Positions 29,018 through 38,148 of a stretch of DNA of 64,000 bases are shown one piece after another. The DNA comes from RZYY01 sp036794825 (GTDB lineage Bacteria; Bacteroidota; Bacteroidia; Bacteroidales; 4484-276): NCBI GenBank assembly GCA_036794825.1, contig DAIRGA010000008.1, positions 62,001 through 126,000 of the forward strand, written 5' to 3'. The notes beneath the pieces were generated by a model. It did not search any database and was not told where the DNA came from. It worked only from the letters and a program-made list of their open reading frames with translations. Each line of letters begins with the position of its first letter. Within the stretch, counting starts at the first letter, position 1. The position numbers and the translations under genes are program-made.

Positions 29018-31887
29018 AGAGTTTTGTAGAAGTCGGCGCCATGATACCCCGATTTTAGGATTCTCGGATTGCGGCCGGTTACCTCTTCTAATGTGTAGCC
29101 GGTTTGCTGGGTGAATTTAGGATTTACATATTCGATATTTCCCTTCAGGTCAGTAATTACAATGGTGGCCGGGTTCTGTATGATGGCTTTCGATAATTTT
29201 TGAGCTGTAAGTTCTGCCTCTTTTTGCTCGATATAAATACTGAGCTGGTTGGCTATTATTTCGAGGATGCTTTGCGCTGCTTCATCGTAGGCATCGGGGT
29301 TGCTGTAGCTTTGAAGGATCATCACACCGATAATTCTGTTCTTGTTGATCAATGGAACTCCGAGCCAGCTTTCTGCTCTGAAGCCCCGCAGGATAATCTC
29401 ACCCTGATCGGCGAGTTGCAGGATATCTTTTCGCTTCAGAAGCAATGAAGCTCTTCTTTTAATGACGAGCCCTGATATTGAGTTGGCAGCTGGCCAGGTT
29501 GGCATCGAATCCATCTTTTCGTCTATTTCGAAGGGAGCGGTAAAGGTTCCTTCTTTATCGTCAAACATGGCAATGATGAAGTTTGTCGTATCCATCAGTT
29601 TCCCCAGTTCCTCACGAACAGTCACAAACAGGTCGTTGAGGTTTTTGGCTGTAACCACCGAGTTGGCAATATTGTACTGTACCTTGTTCACCAGATCACT
29701 CTTAACTTTTTCGGTAATATCTCGGTAATTTCCAACTATCGCTCTTACACCGGGCTCTTCAAGAAGGTTAGTAATGGTGGTTTCCAGCCATTTCACCGAC
29801 CCGTCCTTGTGGTTGGCTTTTGATAAGTATTTAATATGTTCGCCTCTGGGAATCTGTGAAAGATCAGCGGCATTGTGAATTTCGGACCCATTGCCTTCTG
29901 GTTTCATAAGATCATGGCCTTTTAAACCAATAATTTCGCCGGGTTCATACCCAAGTACGCTTTTTATACCTGGGCTGGCATAAAGAAACGATATATCCTG
30001 GCCGTACATGGCAATGATATCACTGCTGTATTTCACCAACGACCTGAATTTCAGCTCTTGAAGCCGCAGTTCATCCTCCGTTTTTTTCTTTTCGGTAATA
30101 TCCCTCGCAATCCCAAACATAATTTGTTCGTCGGGATAAGGTATCGAGTTCCAGGATAACCATTTGATGCTGCCATCCTTGCATATGTATCGGTTTTCGA
30201 ACCGGTAAATCTCTTTGCCATCTAAAATAATTGACGAGATGTTTTTGGTGGGTTCGATATCTTCGGGATGCACAAACGTTAACCACGGTTCGGCGAGCAG
30301 TTCTTCGGTGGTATAACCTAAAACCTTTGACCATGCCGGGTTGAGTACTTTGAAATACCCGTCATAACCTGCAATACACAGCATGTCGAGGCTGTGCTCA
30401 AAAATCATGTCGCTGGTCTTAAGCCGGGATTCTGCCACCCTGCGCTGGGTGATATCGGTTATAAATCCTTCCAGAAAAAGCACTTCCCCGGCACTGTCAT
30501 ATACTCCCTGCCCTCTTTCCCATACCCATCGTGTAATTCCATCTTTGGTCATAATCTCATATTCATCTTCGAAAATCGCTTTTTCAGCGATCACTCTATT
30601 CCATTTTTCCCAAAGCATGTTACGGTATCCCGGCAAGATGAGGTCGTTGAATGAAATGATCTTGTTCATTAGCAATTCCTCTGGCTCATAACCGGTTAAT
30701 TCTGAACAGCCATTACTCAGGTAGAGCATTGTCCATTCCTGATCCATTTTGCAGCGATAAACCAAACCGGGAAGATTGGAAACGAGCGTTGACATCATCC
30801 TTTCTTTTTCAACCAGGGTCTGGTCCAGTTCTTGCCATGCCCTTTCCAAATTGATCTTATGCATGGCAAATCCAAGATCTTCGGCCAATTGTATGAAAAG
30901 ATCATTCTGCTCTTTCAGTTCAGCAACTTCACGGTGTGCGGTTACCGTCATTGTTCCGTAAATTTTTCCTTCGTGCCAAAGCAGTCCGGTCAGGCCGACC
31001 CTGTCATCCAATCCGCTGCAAACCGGACAATCCCGGCACTCGCTGTGCGGTGTGAATATGATTTCATTTGGAGTGCTATTGATGGTTTTCTGAGTACAGC
31101 GGGGCAGTTGCCCGGCTTTGAGTTCTGCTTCAAATTTTGAAAATTCCTTATCTGGGTTGGATGCAGCAACATGTGTCACGGTCATGTCTTTGTCGAACAA
31201 GGCAATCCATGCAGTGAAGTATCCGATAGTATCTGTAAGACTGTTGCAGGCGCTGCGAATAAGCACGAGTGGATCATTCTCTTTGGTAATGAGTTGGTTT
31301 ATGTACCTGATACCCTTCAGCAAATTCTTAACATGTTGCTCGCTCTCCTGGTTTCTCCGTGCTTCCAGCACTTTCCACACAGCATCCATAAGCAACTGCA
31401 AATGCAAGAGATCTTCCTGGGTGTAATCGGTTTCTTTATTGGCCACTCCCACCACACCGACAATTTTATCGTTGCTGAATACCGGCGTGGTCATGAATTT
31501 GTTTAGCCTGACGTGGCCTTCAGGATAGCCCTTTTTCAAAGGATTTTCCAGGTGAAAGTCGTTGATGATGATTGGCTTCTTTTGCCGAACAGCCTCGCCC
31601 CAGATTCCGGTTTTTTCCAACTCATAGCAAGTTGGTGCGCCGGTTACGCTGCACTCTTTCATCACATCCTTCGACCAGGTGTTGAGTACAAATTCCTGCC
31701 GCTCTTCGTAGTAATGGTAAATGTACCCGATTTTGCTTTCGGTTATGCCAATGGCCTCGCTGAGCGTGTAGTCCAGAAAATCCTGGTTGTTTTTGGCCTG
31801 GTATTGCATTATCCGGAGCAACCTGGCCAGGTGGTTTTCTGATGCCGGTGAAAGCGCAATGGGTGAAGACTTGATTTCCATTTCCAT
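28915..31887 (-). CDS. Hybrid histidine kinase, 5' part (GAF/PAS sensor region) ending at a frameshift
   Basis: The 990-residue frame holds only the sensory half of a hybrid kinase. In order: GAF (about 20-180), a second GAF-like module (about 185-355) with a cysteine cluster ECRDCPVC near 281-288, three PAS domains (about 370-755), another GAF (about 765-920) and most of a PAS domain (from about 930). The last roughly 16 residues, after LLDCKK, lose all similarity and run to a chance stop. Shifting by -1 at seven consecutive A residues (minus strand) restores the usual PAS continuation KKNGDLYWES. A consensus promoter lies about 90 bp upstream, so the gene is likely first in its transcription unit. 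Confidence 0.85.
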   Translation of the reverse strand: MEMEIKSSPIALSPASENHLARLLRIMQYQAKNNQDFLDYTLSEAIGITESKIGYIYHYYEERQEFVLNTWSKDVMKECSVTGAPTCYELEKTGIWGEAVRQKKPIIINDFHLENPLKKGYPEGHVRLNKFMTTPVFSNDKIVGVVGVANKETDYTQEDLLHLQLLMDAVWKVLEARRNQESEQHVKNLLKGIRYINQLITKENDPLVLIRSACNSLTDTIGYFTAWIALFDKDMTVTHVAASNPDKEFSKFEAELKAGQLPRCTQKTINSTPNEIIFTPHSECRDCPVCSGLDDRVGLTGLLWHEGKIYGTMTVTAHREVAELKEQNDLFIQLAEDLGFAMHKINLERAWQELDQTLVEKERMMSTLVSNLPGLVYRCKMDQEWTMLYLSNGCSELTGYEPEELLMNKIISFNDLILPGYRNMLWEKWNRVIAEKAIFEDEYEIMTKDGITRWVWERGQGVYDSAGEVLFLEGFITDITQRRVAESRLKTSDMIFEHSLDMLCIAGYDGYFKVLNPAWSKVLGYTTEELLAEPWLTFVHPEDIEPTKNISSIILDGKEIYRFENRYICKDGSIKWLSWNSIPYPDEQIMFGIARDITEKKKTEDELRLQELKFRSLVKYSSDIIAMYGQDISFLYASPGIKSVLGYEPGEIIGLKGHDLMKPEGNGSEIHNAADLSQIPRGEHIKYLSKANHKDGSVKWLETTITNLLEEPGVRAIVGNYRDITEKVKSDLVNKVQYNIANSVVTAKNLNDLFVTVREELGKLMDTTNFIIAMFDDKEGTFTAPFEIDEKMDSMPTWPAANSISGLVIKRRASLLLKRKDILQLADQGEIILRGFRAESWLGVPLINKNRIIGVMILQSYSNPDAYDEAAQSILEIIANQLSIYIEQKEAELTAQKLSKAIIQNPATIVITDLKGNIEYVNPKFTQQTGYTLEEVTGRNPRILKSGYHGADFYKTLWDTILSGKDWYGELLDCKKTATYTGKVQSSHHW
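28959..28965 (-). other. -1 frameshift site at an A7 run in a hybrid kinase gene
   Basis: On the minus strand the codons TGC AAA AAA ACG contain seven A residues. Reading one base back after the second AAA gives TGC AAA AAA AAC GGC, which restores the PAS-domain sequence and joins 28915-31887 to the kinase half at 27698. The run is a canonical place for indels, sequencing error, transcriptional slippage or ribosomal -1 slippage. Confidence 0.8.
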
Positions 31888-32180
31888 AGAGTTTGTCTTT
31901 GTTTTTTAAATGATTTTCGTGGATAATTCACAGTTCATTTTATCTTGCATGTAAGTTTTCAATCCCTGATCCTTCAACAAAAGTAAATGTGAGGGTTAAA
32001 TGCAGGCAAAAGAAAGGCTGTATATTTCAAGTTGCTGCCAGGTGTTTGCCATGCAGGAGAAGGCAGTTGCTTCAGCAAATTTCTGCAACTGATCTGGGAT
32101 TGCAGCTCCACTTTTTGGGCCGTCCGGGAAGTTGTATTCATTAAGATTGATTTTTTGCTAAGAGTAAGTGCTTGCCACGG
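31888..32180. other. 293-bp intergenic region upstream of the hybrid kinase
   Basis: No coding potential is seen. It holds the consensus promoter at 31978-32010 and, further right, the 3' flank of the 158-residue protein gene. It divides the island into two probable transcription units. No hairpin terminator was found after the stop at 32181. Confidence 0.45.
31978..32010 (-). promoter_or_regulatory. Bacteroidota-type promoter for the kinase operon starting at 31887
   Basis: On the minus strand TTTG (32010-32007), a 21-bp spacer and TACTTTTG (31985-31978) form a complete -33/-7 match. The predicted transcript starts near 31970 and has a leader of about 80 nt. It would drive the split hybrid kinase and the closely packed kinase genes down to 16.6 kb. 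Confidence 0.62.
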
Positions 32181-32657
32181 CTAGTCATGCCGGGCAACAG
32201 CGAAGCTTGTATCTTCCGAAATGGCCTGATCCGAAAGCATGGCAAATGCCGGGTTGTTGACGATCATCCAGTGATAGAATGGATAGATTTCGTCAAAAAC
32301 ATCAGCACTGAGTTCTTTTCTGAAAATGGCTACCCAGTTATCAAGCTGCGCCGGCCAGTAGGTGAGCTTAAAACCATGGCTTCGATAAGCCCTGAAGACC
32401 CATAAAACGGTCTCTACCAGCACCTGTGGCTCGTAATGGGTGAACAGCGACATCATAAAGCGCAAATGGTTGCGGTGATTTTCGCACATCATTTCAGCGT
32501 TGTCCTTTCCTACCAGGCTTTCGAGATCATGACGCTGTAAAAAATGCTCGTTGATAATTTTGGCGAAGGTCTCCGCTTTTTCGCTAAACTCGTTCAATGC
32601 TTTTGCAGATGGCTGATTGAGCGATGAGGCTGACTGAAGTAAATTTTCTTTTTTCAT
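32181..32657 (-). CDS. Uncharacterised 158-residue helical protein
   Basis: I do not recognise this family. The protein is soluble, has no signal peptide or membrane helix, and is predicted by eye to be almost wholly alpha-helical from residue 20 on. It is rich in aromatic and His residues: NHRNHLRFMMSLFTHYEP, then WVFRAYRSHGFKLTYWPAQL, NWVAIF and YPFYHWMIVNNP. The size and His/aromatic content would fit a globin-like or other helical sensor bundle, but no diagnostic motif supports this. It starts 28 bp after the small kinase gene and about 1.1 kb after the cobalamin-binding gene, so it is probably the third member of that module. It may be a partner, sensor or output protein for the kinase. 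Confidence 0.75.
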   Translation of the reverse strand: MKKENLLQSASSLNQPSAKALNEFSEKAETFAKIINEHFLQRHDLESLVGKDNAEMMCENHRNHLRFMMSLFTHYEPQVLVETVLWVFRAYRSHGFKLTYWPAQLDNWVAIFRKELSADVFDEIYPFYHWMIVNNPAFAMLSDQAISEDTSFAVARHD

Positions 32658-32685
32658 AAATATTGATTCGTCTTGTTGATAAAAA

Positions 32686-33810
32686 TTATTTTTCGGGTTT
32701 GTCTTTGTTTAATGGCAATGTAAAGTGGAAAACAGAGCCGGTTCCTACTTTGCTTTCTACCCAGATCCGGCCCATATGCCCTGTGATGATTTTCTTGACG
32801 ATGCTTAGCCCCAATCCGGTGCTTTTTTCGCCGCCGGTGGCCATCACGCTGATTTTGGCAAAAGGAGTGAATATTTTATCCAGCTCGTTGGCCGGAATGC
32901 CTTGTCCCTGGTCCTGTATGCTAATCATGGCCTCTTTGCCAGTACTAAATGCGCTGACGGTTACTATGGTGTTGTTAAAAGAATATTTTATCGCATTGGA
33001 AATAAGGTTATTGACAACTTGTTCCATTTTTACCGGGTCTATGTATAGGTCAGGAATGGGATGGGGAATGTTGAGAAGTATGCGTATCTCTTTGTGGGCT
33101 GCTATGATCTGGTTGAACCTTACACTTTTGCGCAGAAAATCCTCAATATTCACCCGTTCCATCTTCAGTTCGAGCTTGCCTGATTCAATTTTCACAACAT
33201 CGAGCAGCTCTTCCAGCAGCTTGAGCATAAACTCGCTGGAGGTTCTTATCATTTGAAGGATCTCTTTCAGCTCATTGCTTAACTCCTGCTCCTGGGTATC
33301 GAGCACAAAATCGCTGAACATTAGGATGGAAGCAATTGGATTTCGGAGGTCATGCGCAGCCATTCCCAGGAACTGGTTTTTGAGACTGTTCAACTGCTCG
33401 AGCTGAATATTCTGTTTTTGGAGTTGCCTTGTTAAGTTGTTCAGTTCGTTGTTGGTTTCGAGTATAATTGTGCGCATATTTTCCATTTCAAGACAGTCGG
33501 TTTCGCCAAGCAGGATAATCCCGTCATCCGCTTTGAATGAAGTGAAATAGAGGGTTTGTGGCAGATTGTTAAACGTATTGATATTCAACATTTTCTTGCT
33601 GATTCCTTCAGCGAAAAGGCTTTCGGTGTTCAGTCCGGCATTGAAACTGGTAAAAAAGTCGTTGATATGCGTATTTTCCAGCGTCCGCCCTGCTAACCGG
33701 GTGGCAGACGGATTGGCACTGGTGATTAGTCCATCTTTGTTTGCCGACAGAAACACCAGCGATGAGTTGTCATAAATAAAGCCATAGAGTTGATTTGGGA
33801 AACTGTTCAC
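32686..33810 (-). CDS. Small PAS sensor histidine kinase linked to a cobalamin-binding protein
   Basis: A compact 374-residue soluble kinase: one PAS domain (about 10-115, SANKDGLITSANPSATRLAG), a coiled coil (about 115-145), HisKA with His153 in FLGMAAHDLRNPIASILMF, and HATPase (about 245-370) with NLISNAIKYS, DQGQGIPA and STGLGLSIVKKI. It begins with GTG 3 bp after the TAG stop of the B12-binding gene, a spacing that suggests translational coupling. Its catalytic core differs from the repeated GLGLILCKEF group of the island, so it was probably recruited separately, together with its neighbours. The simplest reading is that the B12 protein supplies the signal and this kinase relays it, but the receiving regulator is not in the window. 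Confidence 0.9.
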   Translation of the reverse strand: MNSFPNQLYGFIYDNSSLVFLSANKDGLITSANPSATRLAGRTLENTHINDFFTSFNAGLNTESLFAEGISKKMLNINTFNNLPQTLYFTSFKADDGIILLGETDCLEMENMRTIILETNNELNNLTRQLQKQNIQLEQLNSLKNQFLGMAAHDLRNPIASILMFSDFVLDTQEQELSNELKEILQMIRTSSEFMLKLLEELLDVVKIESGKLELKMERVNIEDFLRKSVRFNQIIAAHKEIRILLNIPHPIPDLYIDPVKMEQVVNNLISNAIKYSFNNTIVTVSAFSTGKEAMISIQDQGQGIPANELDKIFTPFAKISVMATGGEKSTGLGLSIVKKIITGHMGRIWVESKVGTGSVFHFTLPLNKDKPEK

Positions 33811-33813
33811 GGG

Positions 33814-34449
33814 CTATGCTGCTTTTATGTAATTATTTAATTCATTGATACTTTTCAGCAATCTCACATTGCTGAACTGATCTACAATTTCGGCGCCTCC
33901 CCAGCGGAATGCCTGTCCGCCAACAATAACCGGAATGTCGGGAAAACGCACACGCAGCCTGGCCAGGAATCCCTTAAGCTCGTTGATATTAAAATAGATG
34001 CTTAGCGACAATCCAACAACATCGGGTTTTTGTTCGGCGATAAAACGGTTGAGCTCTTCTGCCGGTGTATTTGCGCCGATGAAATAACCATCCCATCCGT
34101 GCATTTCAAAAATATCTGCAATCATCTTTGCTCCAACCTGGTGGTGTTCTTTTGCCACACAGGCAATTACGGCTTTTTTACCAACGCGAAGGGTGGTGAA
34201 TAGTTTTGGCTGTAACTGTATCATCAGGGTCTCTATGAGCGCCGTAGCCATGTGTTCGGTGGCTACCGAAATCTTGTTTTTTTCCCATAGGTCGCCAACA
34301 ACGTAAAGAGCGCCCTGAAACAGCTCGGTGTAAATGGTTTCGATCGGACAATTCTCTTCAACCAGCTTTTCTAAAATGACCAGACAATCTTTTTTTCGGC
34401 CATTGACAAGGTGATCAACAAAATTATCAAATGTGGTGTGGTCTATCAT
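33814..34449 (-). CDS. Stand-alone cobalamin-binding protein of the photoreceptor (CarH/LitR/AerR-like) type
   Basis: This 211-residue protein is a B12-binding module with no DNA-binding domain. Residues about 5-85 form the helical cap; residues about 90-205 form the Rossmann-like B12 domain. The cap has Trp55 followed by nine residues and Glu65-His66, the W-x9-EH signature of light-sensing B12 proteins. The Rossmann part has Glu101-x-His103-x-x-Gly106 (ExHxxG, His103 as the expected lower cobalt ligand), GLSLSIYF for the SxL region and VIVGGQAF for the GG region. In CarH and LitR this module uses adenosylcobalamin as a light sensor; in AerR a short form works through protein partners. Here the packed downstream kinase is the likely partner (inference). 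Methyltransferase corrinoid proteins share the fold but normally have DxHxxG and lack W-x9-EH. Confidence 0.88.
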   Translation of the reverse strand: MIDHTTFDNFVDHLVNGRKKDCLVILEKLVEENCPIETIYTELFQGALYVVGDLWEKNKISVATEHMATALIETLMIQLQPKLFTTLRVGKKAVIACVAKEHHQVGAKMIADIFEMHGWDGYFIGANTPAEELNRFIAEQKPDVVGLSLSIYFNINELKGFLARLRVRFPDIPVIVGGQAFRWGGAEIVDQFSNVRLLKSINELNNYIKAA

Positions 34450-34478
34450 ATCAGCGTAATTTTAAGGTTTCGTAATAA

Positions 34479-37400
34479 CTATCTTGTTTCAGGGGGCAGG
34501 GTTATGATGAAGCTGCTTCCCTTGCCCGGTGTGCTTTTGACTTCAATCTTTCCGGTGTGTTTTTCGATAAACTCTTTGCAAAGGATGAGCCCAAGCCCTG
34601 TGCTTGGTTCGCCTTCGGTACCTTTGCGGCTTGTATTTACATCCACCCTGAAGAGGTTTTCGATGATTTCGGTGTTCATCCCGATTCCGCTGTCGGTTAC
34701 GGTGATAACCGCTGATCCGTCGGGTGCATTTTTTGCTGAAACAGAGAGGTTGCCACCTTTGGGAGTATATTTCAATGCATTGGAAATCAGGTTGCGTATG
34801 ATTGTTTCGATCATGTGTGCATCGCCAAAAACCATAAACCCCTCCGGAATATCATGACTGATTTCGATTTCCTTGTTAAAAGCAGCGCTTTGAATCAGCT
34901 CGGTACTGTCGTTCACTAGGCCTGTAAGCGGAATCATTTCGGGTTTAAATTGCATGAATCCTTGTTGTATCCTCGACCATTCGAGAAGGTTTTCGAGCAA
35001 CCGGTAAAGGTTGCTGGCCGAATCGCGCATGGTAACTATAAAATGCTGAATTTCCTTAAGAGTGAACTGGTCAAAATCGTCGGCCATGATTTCGGTGAGC
35101 CCGAGAAATGAGGAGAATGGGCTTTTTATATCATGCGCAATGATGGAAAAGAACTTGTCTTTTTCATTGTTCGATCTTTGCAGCCTCTTCTCGTTCTTTT
35201 TCAGCTCCTCCATCACTTTCATTTTATCCACCACCAGCGAGATTTGTTTGGATACAATTTCGCCCCTGTTAACGGTTTCGTCGCTGAATGTCTGTTGCTC
35301 CCTGAAAGTAAGGACTATGGCGCCTAATTTTCTTTTTCCGGCAACCATAGGCAAAACGATTACCGATTCGGCAGGAAGGTTATCGGCGAGAAATGTCCGG
35401 GCAAACAGGGAGTTTCTGACACTCTGGATTAGCTCCACTTTTTCCGTTCTGGTAACGATTTCAGTCATTTTCTGGAGGTCTTTGCCACACATCACCGCCT
35501 GGTTAAAATCTTTGTCGGTATCGGCAGGTGCACAATAAATGATAATCTGATTTCTGTCGTTCCACAGGGTTATGCAGCAATGGTCGGCATCGAAGAGTTT
35601 TTTGATCTGACCCGGAATAACCTGGAATAGATCTTCATTTTCCTGTGTATAAAGCGCTTTTATGGTAATCTCGTTGAGGAGGGTTTGGAATTTTTCGCTC
35701 GATTTAATCTTATCGTCGGCGTTTTTTCGCTCAGTAATATCTCTGATGAATCCGCCAACGCCGGTTTTTCCTCCCTTTAGCATTAACGGGAATTTCCTGG
35801 TTTCGAAAATCCGGTCTTTCATTTTTTCAACCTGAATAGTTATCCGGTTGTTATCCAATGCATTGAGGTCTGATTCTTTACATTTCCGGGCCATTTCCTC
35901 AGGCATCAGATCGAAATCGGTCTTGCCGAAAATTTCCTCTTCTTTTTTAATTTTGAAAAAATCCAGGTTTTTCTGATTTGCAAGGATGTAACGTAAATTG
36001 GCGTCTTTGATAAAAATCAAATCTTCGGTGGAATTGATAAAAGCCCGGTAGCGATTTTCACTTTCCTTTAGTTCTTCTTCTGTTTTTTTTCGGTCGGTGA
36101 TGTCTCTTCCGGTGGCCAGCACTACCCTGTCGCCAAAAAACTCTCCGGCAGTAAGATTTATCTCTTTGAGAAAAACCTCCTCGTTTTTTCGTTTTCCCCA
36201 GAACTCAATGCTTTGTTGCCTTCCGAAGTAAGCTTTTCTGATGCTGTTGTTAATTTCTGCCAAATCATTTTTGCCGGCAGCCGAAAGAAATTCAGGTGAT
36301 TTTCCGATCAGCTCCTCTTTGGTGTAATTGTACATCTGCGATGCTGCATTGTTAACATAGAGGAATTTTCCCTCAATGTCCTGGATATAAATAGCATCGC
36401 TCACGTTGTTGATGATTCCCTGATAGGTGGCCTCTGAAAGGGCGAGGGCTTCCTCGGCTTTTTTCAGCCCGTCAATGTCCATGTGGATGCCCAATGCGCG
36501 CAGTGGCCGGCCATCGTCACCGCGTCCGACAATGCTTCCGGCGTTTAAAATCCACTTCCAACCGCCCTGCTTGTTTTTCATCCGGTGAGCTACCGTCAGG
36601 TGGTCTGTTTTTCCGTTATCGTGGTCTTCGATAGCCTGTTTTACAGCAGCCACATCATCTGGATGAACCATTTGGAAAAAACTCTCCTTTGACTGGTCAA
36701 TTTCGGTGGGTTGATACCCGAGCATCTCTGCCCAGTTGTCGCTCCTGACAACACTATCGGTTTTGTAATCTTTATCCCAAAGGCCAAGATTGGCTGATTT
36801 AACAGCAAGCTTAAGCCGCTCTTCGCTTTCCCAGAGTGCCAGCGCCATTTTATGCGGTTCGGTAACATCCTGAATAATACCCGTAACTATCACTTCGTCG
36901 CCCTCCGACATCGAAACCGTGCTGAGCCTGACGTATTTATATTTACCATCCTTCGCTCTGATCTCTATCTCGTACTGGCCCGGTATTGTTTCGCCGCGCT
37001 TCCTGGCTTCATAGCGCTCTTCCACAACTTTACGGCTGCTTTCGGTGAGCAGCACTCCAATGTCAAATGTGGTTGAAGTAGCCTCAGCAAAAGAGTATCC
37101 TGTGATTTGGGTGAACCGGTTGTTTACATATTCATACTTTCGGCCACGCATAAGGTAGATGCCGTCAAATGCGTTCTCTACCAGCATCTTGTACTTCGCT
37201 TCACTCTCCCTGAGGGCTTTTTCCATATTTTTCCGGTCGGTAATATCAATGCAGGTCCCCTGTATGAGTTCCTGCCCGGCTCCGGTATCCCGGGTCAAAA
37301 TCACATTCTCTAAAATCCAGATTTCCCCGCCCTGCTTGCTTTTCATAAGCAATTCGCTATTGTGGAGGGCGCCATTTATTCTCAGCCGATCGAGGAATTC

Positions 37401-38120
37401 CTGCCTGTCGCCGGTAGTGAAGTAGAGCATCGAAGTCGGGTAGCCTTTAATCTCCTCTGGTGAATCGTAGCCCAGGATTTTTGCGAACCGCTCGTTGCAG
37501 TCGAGCAGTTTGCCGCTGATAGTTGACCGGTAAATTCCGGCCTGGTTCATCTCGAAAAGCAACCGGCTGTTATGATCATATACAGTTGATTCTTTGTAGT
37601 TTACAATTTTTTCGTCGCTAAGAAGTGCAGTGATTTCTCTGGCAAAAATCCTGTGCATTTCCAGGTATTTGGCAAACAGGGTTTCATCCGCTGATGGTAA
37701 GTTGTTGAGTAAATTCTGAAGGGTTTCCTTAGTTATCCCTGTTTTTTGGAGAAGTGACTCAAGGTCTTGCTGATGGAATTTTTGGCTTTTTGCCAGTCCG
37801 ATCTGCCAGTTGGCAATATGTTTTTGGTTTATGAAAACAGGTGTTGTTGCGTACCATATCCCTTGAAAGCATTGGGGTTCATCAAAATTTGGAGATTGTT
37901 GATCCTGAGAAATATTTTCCGTAAGGATTCTGGTTGCCGCATCATGGTAATCCGCATGAATTGAATTTGAAAAGATAGGCTTGGTTTGTAACGACCCGTC
38001 CGGCAAAAGCAAAACTGATGAGCATCCGGTGATGTCAGTAAACAGCTTTTGCAGTTGTTTGACTCTTTCCGAAGAGAAGTTAGTTAAGAGGATTGTAAAT
38101 TCCTTATCGGAATGATTCAT
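34479..38120 (-). CDS. Sensor histidine kinase with PocR-like, PAS and GAF domains
   Basis: A 1213-residue soluble kinase. The N-terminal region (about 10-170) resembles the PocR ligand-binding domain (LQKLFTDITGCSSVLLLPDG, later GIWYATTPVFINQKHIANWQIG), though the cysteines usual in that family are mostly missing. About five PAS modules follow (175-800), then a GAF domain (about 805-965). HisKA has His996 in FFSIIAHDIKSPFSSFLGL; HATPase (about 1085-1210) has NLISNALKYTPKGG, DSGIGM and STGLGLILCKEF. It ends 29 bp before the cobalamin-binding gene, so it is probably in the same operon. PocR itself responds to 1,2-propanediol and controls B12 genes in Salmonella; the adjacency is suggestive but the domain occurs in many kinases. 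Confidence 0.9.
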   Translation of the reverse strand: MNHSDKEFTILLTNFSSERVKQLQKLFTDITGCSSVLLLPDGSLQTKPIFSNSIHADYHDAATRILTENISQDQQSPNFDEPQCFQGIWYATTPVFINQKHIANWQIGLAKSQKFHQQDLESLLQKTGITKETLQNLLNNLPSADETLFAKYLEMHRIFAREITALLSDEKIVNYKESTVYDHNSRLLFEMNQAGIYRSTISGKLLDCNERFAKILGYDSPEEIKGYPTSMLYFTTGDRQEFLDRLRINGALHNSELLMKSKQGGEIWILENVILTRDTGAGQELIQGTCIDITDRKNMEKALRESEAKYKMLVENAFDGIYLMRGRKYEYVNNRFTQITGYSFAEATSTTFDIGVLLTESSRKVVEERYEARKRGETIPGQYEIEIRAKDGKYKYVRLSTVSMSEGDEVIVTGIIQDVTEPHKMALALWESEERLKLAVKSANLGLWDKDYKTDSVVRSDNWAEMLGYQPTEIDQSKESFFQMVHPDDVAAVKQAIEDHDNGKTDHLTVAHRMKNKQGGWKWILNAGSIVGRGDDGRPLRALGIHMDIDGLKKAEEALALSEATYQGIINNVSDAIYIQDIEGKFLYVNNAASQMYNYTKEELIGKSPEFLSAAGKNDLAEINNSIRKAYFGRQQSIEFWGKRKNEEVFLKEINLTAGEFFGDRVVLATGRDITDRKKTEEELKESENRYRAFINSTEDLIFIKDANLRYILANQKNLDFFKIKKEEEIFGKTDFDLMPEEMARKCKESDLNALDNNRITIQVEKMKDRIFETRKFPLMLKGGKTGVGGFIRDITERKNADDKIKSSEKFQTLLNEITIKALYTQENEDLFQVIPGQIKKLFDADHCCITLWNDRNQIIIYCAPADTDKDFNQAVMCGKDLQKMTEIVTRTEKVELIQSVRNSLFARTFLADNLPAESVIVLPMVAGKRKLGAIVLTFREQQTFSDETVNRGEIVSKQISLVVDKMKVMEELKKNEKRLQRSNNEKDKFFSIIAHDIKSPFSSFLGLTEIMADDFDQFTLKEIQHFIVTMRDSASNLYRLLENLLEWSRIQQGFMQFKPEMIPLTGLVNDSTELIQSAAFNKEIEISHDIPEGFMVFGDAHMIETIIRNLISNALKYTPKGGNLSVSAKNAPDGSAVITVTDSGIGMNTEIIENLFRVDVNTSRKGTEGEPSTGLGLILCKEFIEKHTGKIEVKSTPGKGSSFIITLPPETR

Positions 38121-38148
38121 GATATATTTTTAAGTTTGTGAATACTTA

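Noticed and set aside
33814..34449. Reading the B12 protein as a corrinoid methyltransferase subunit
   Set aside because: It has ExHxxG and W-x9-EH, typical of sensory B12 proteins, and no methyltransferase gene is adjacent.
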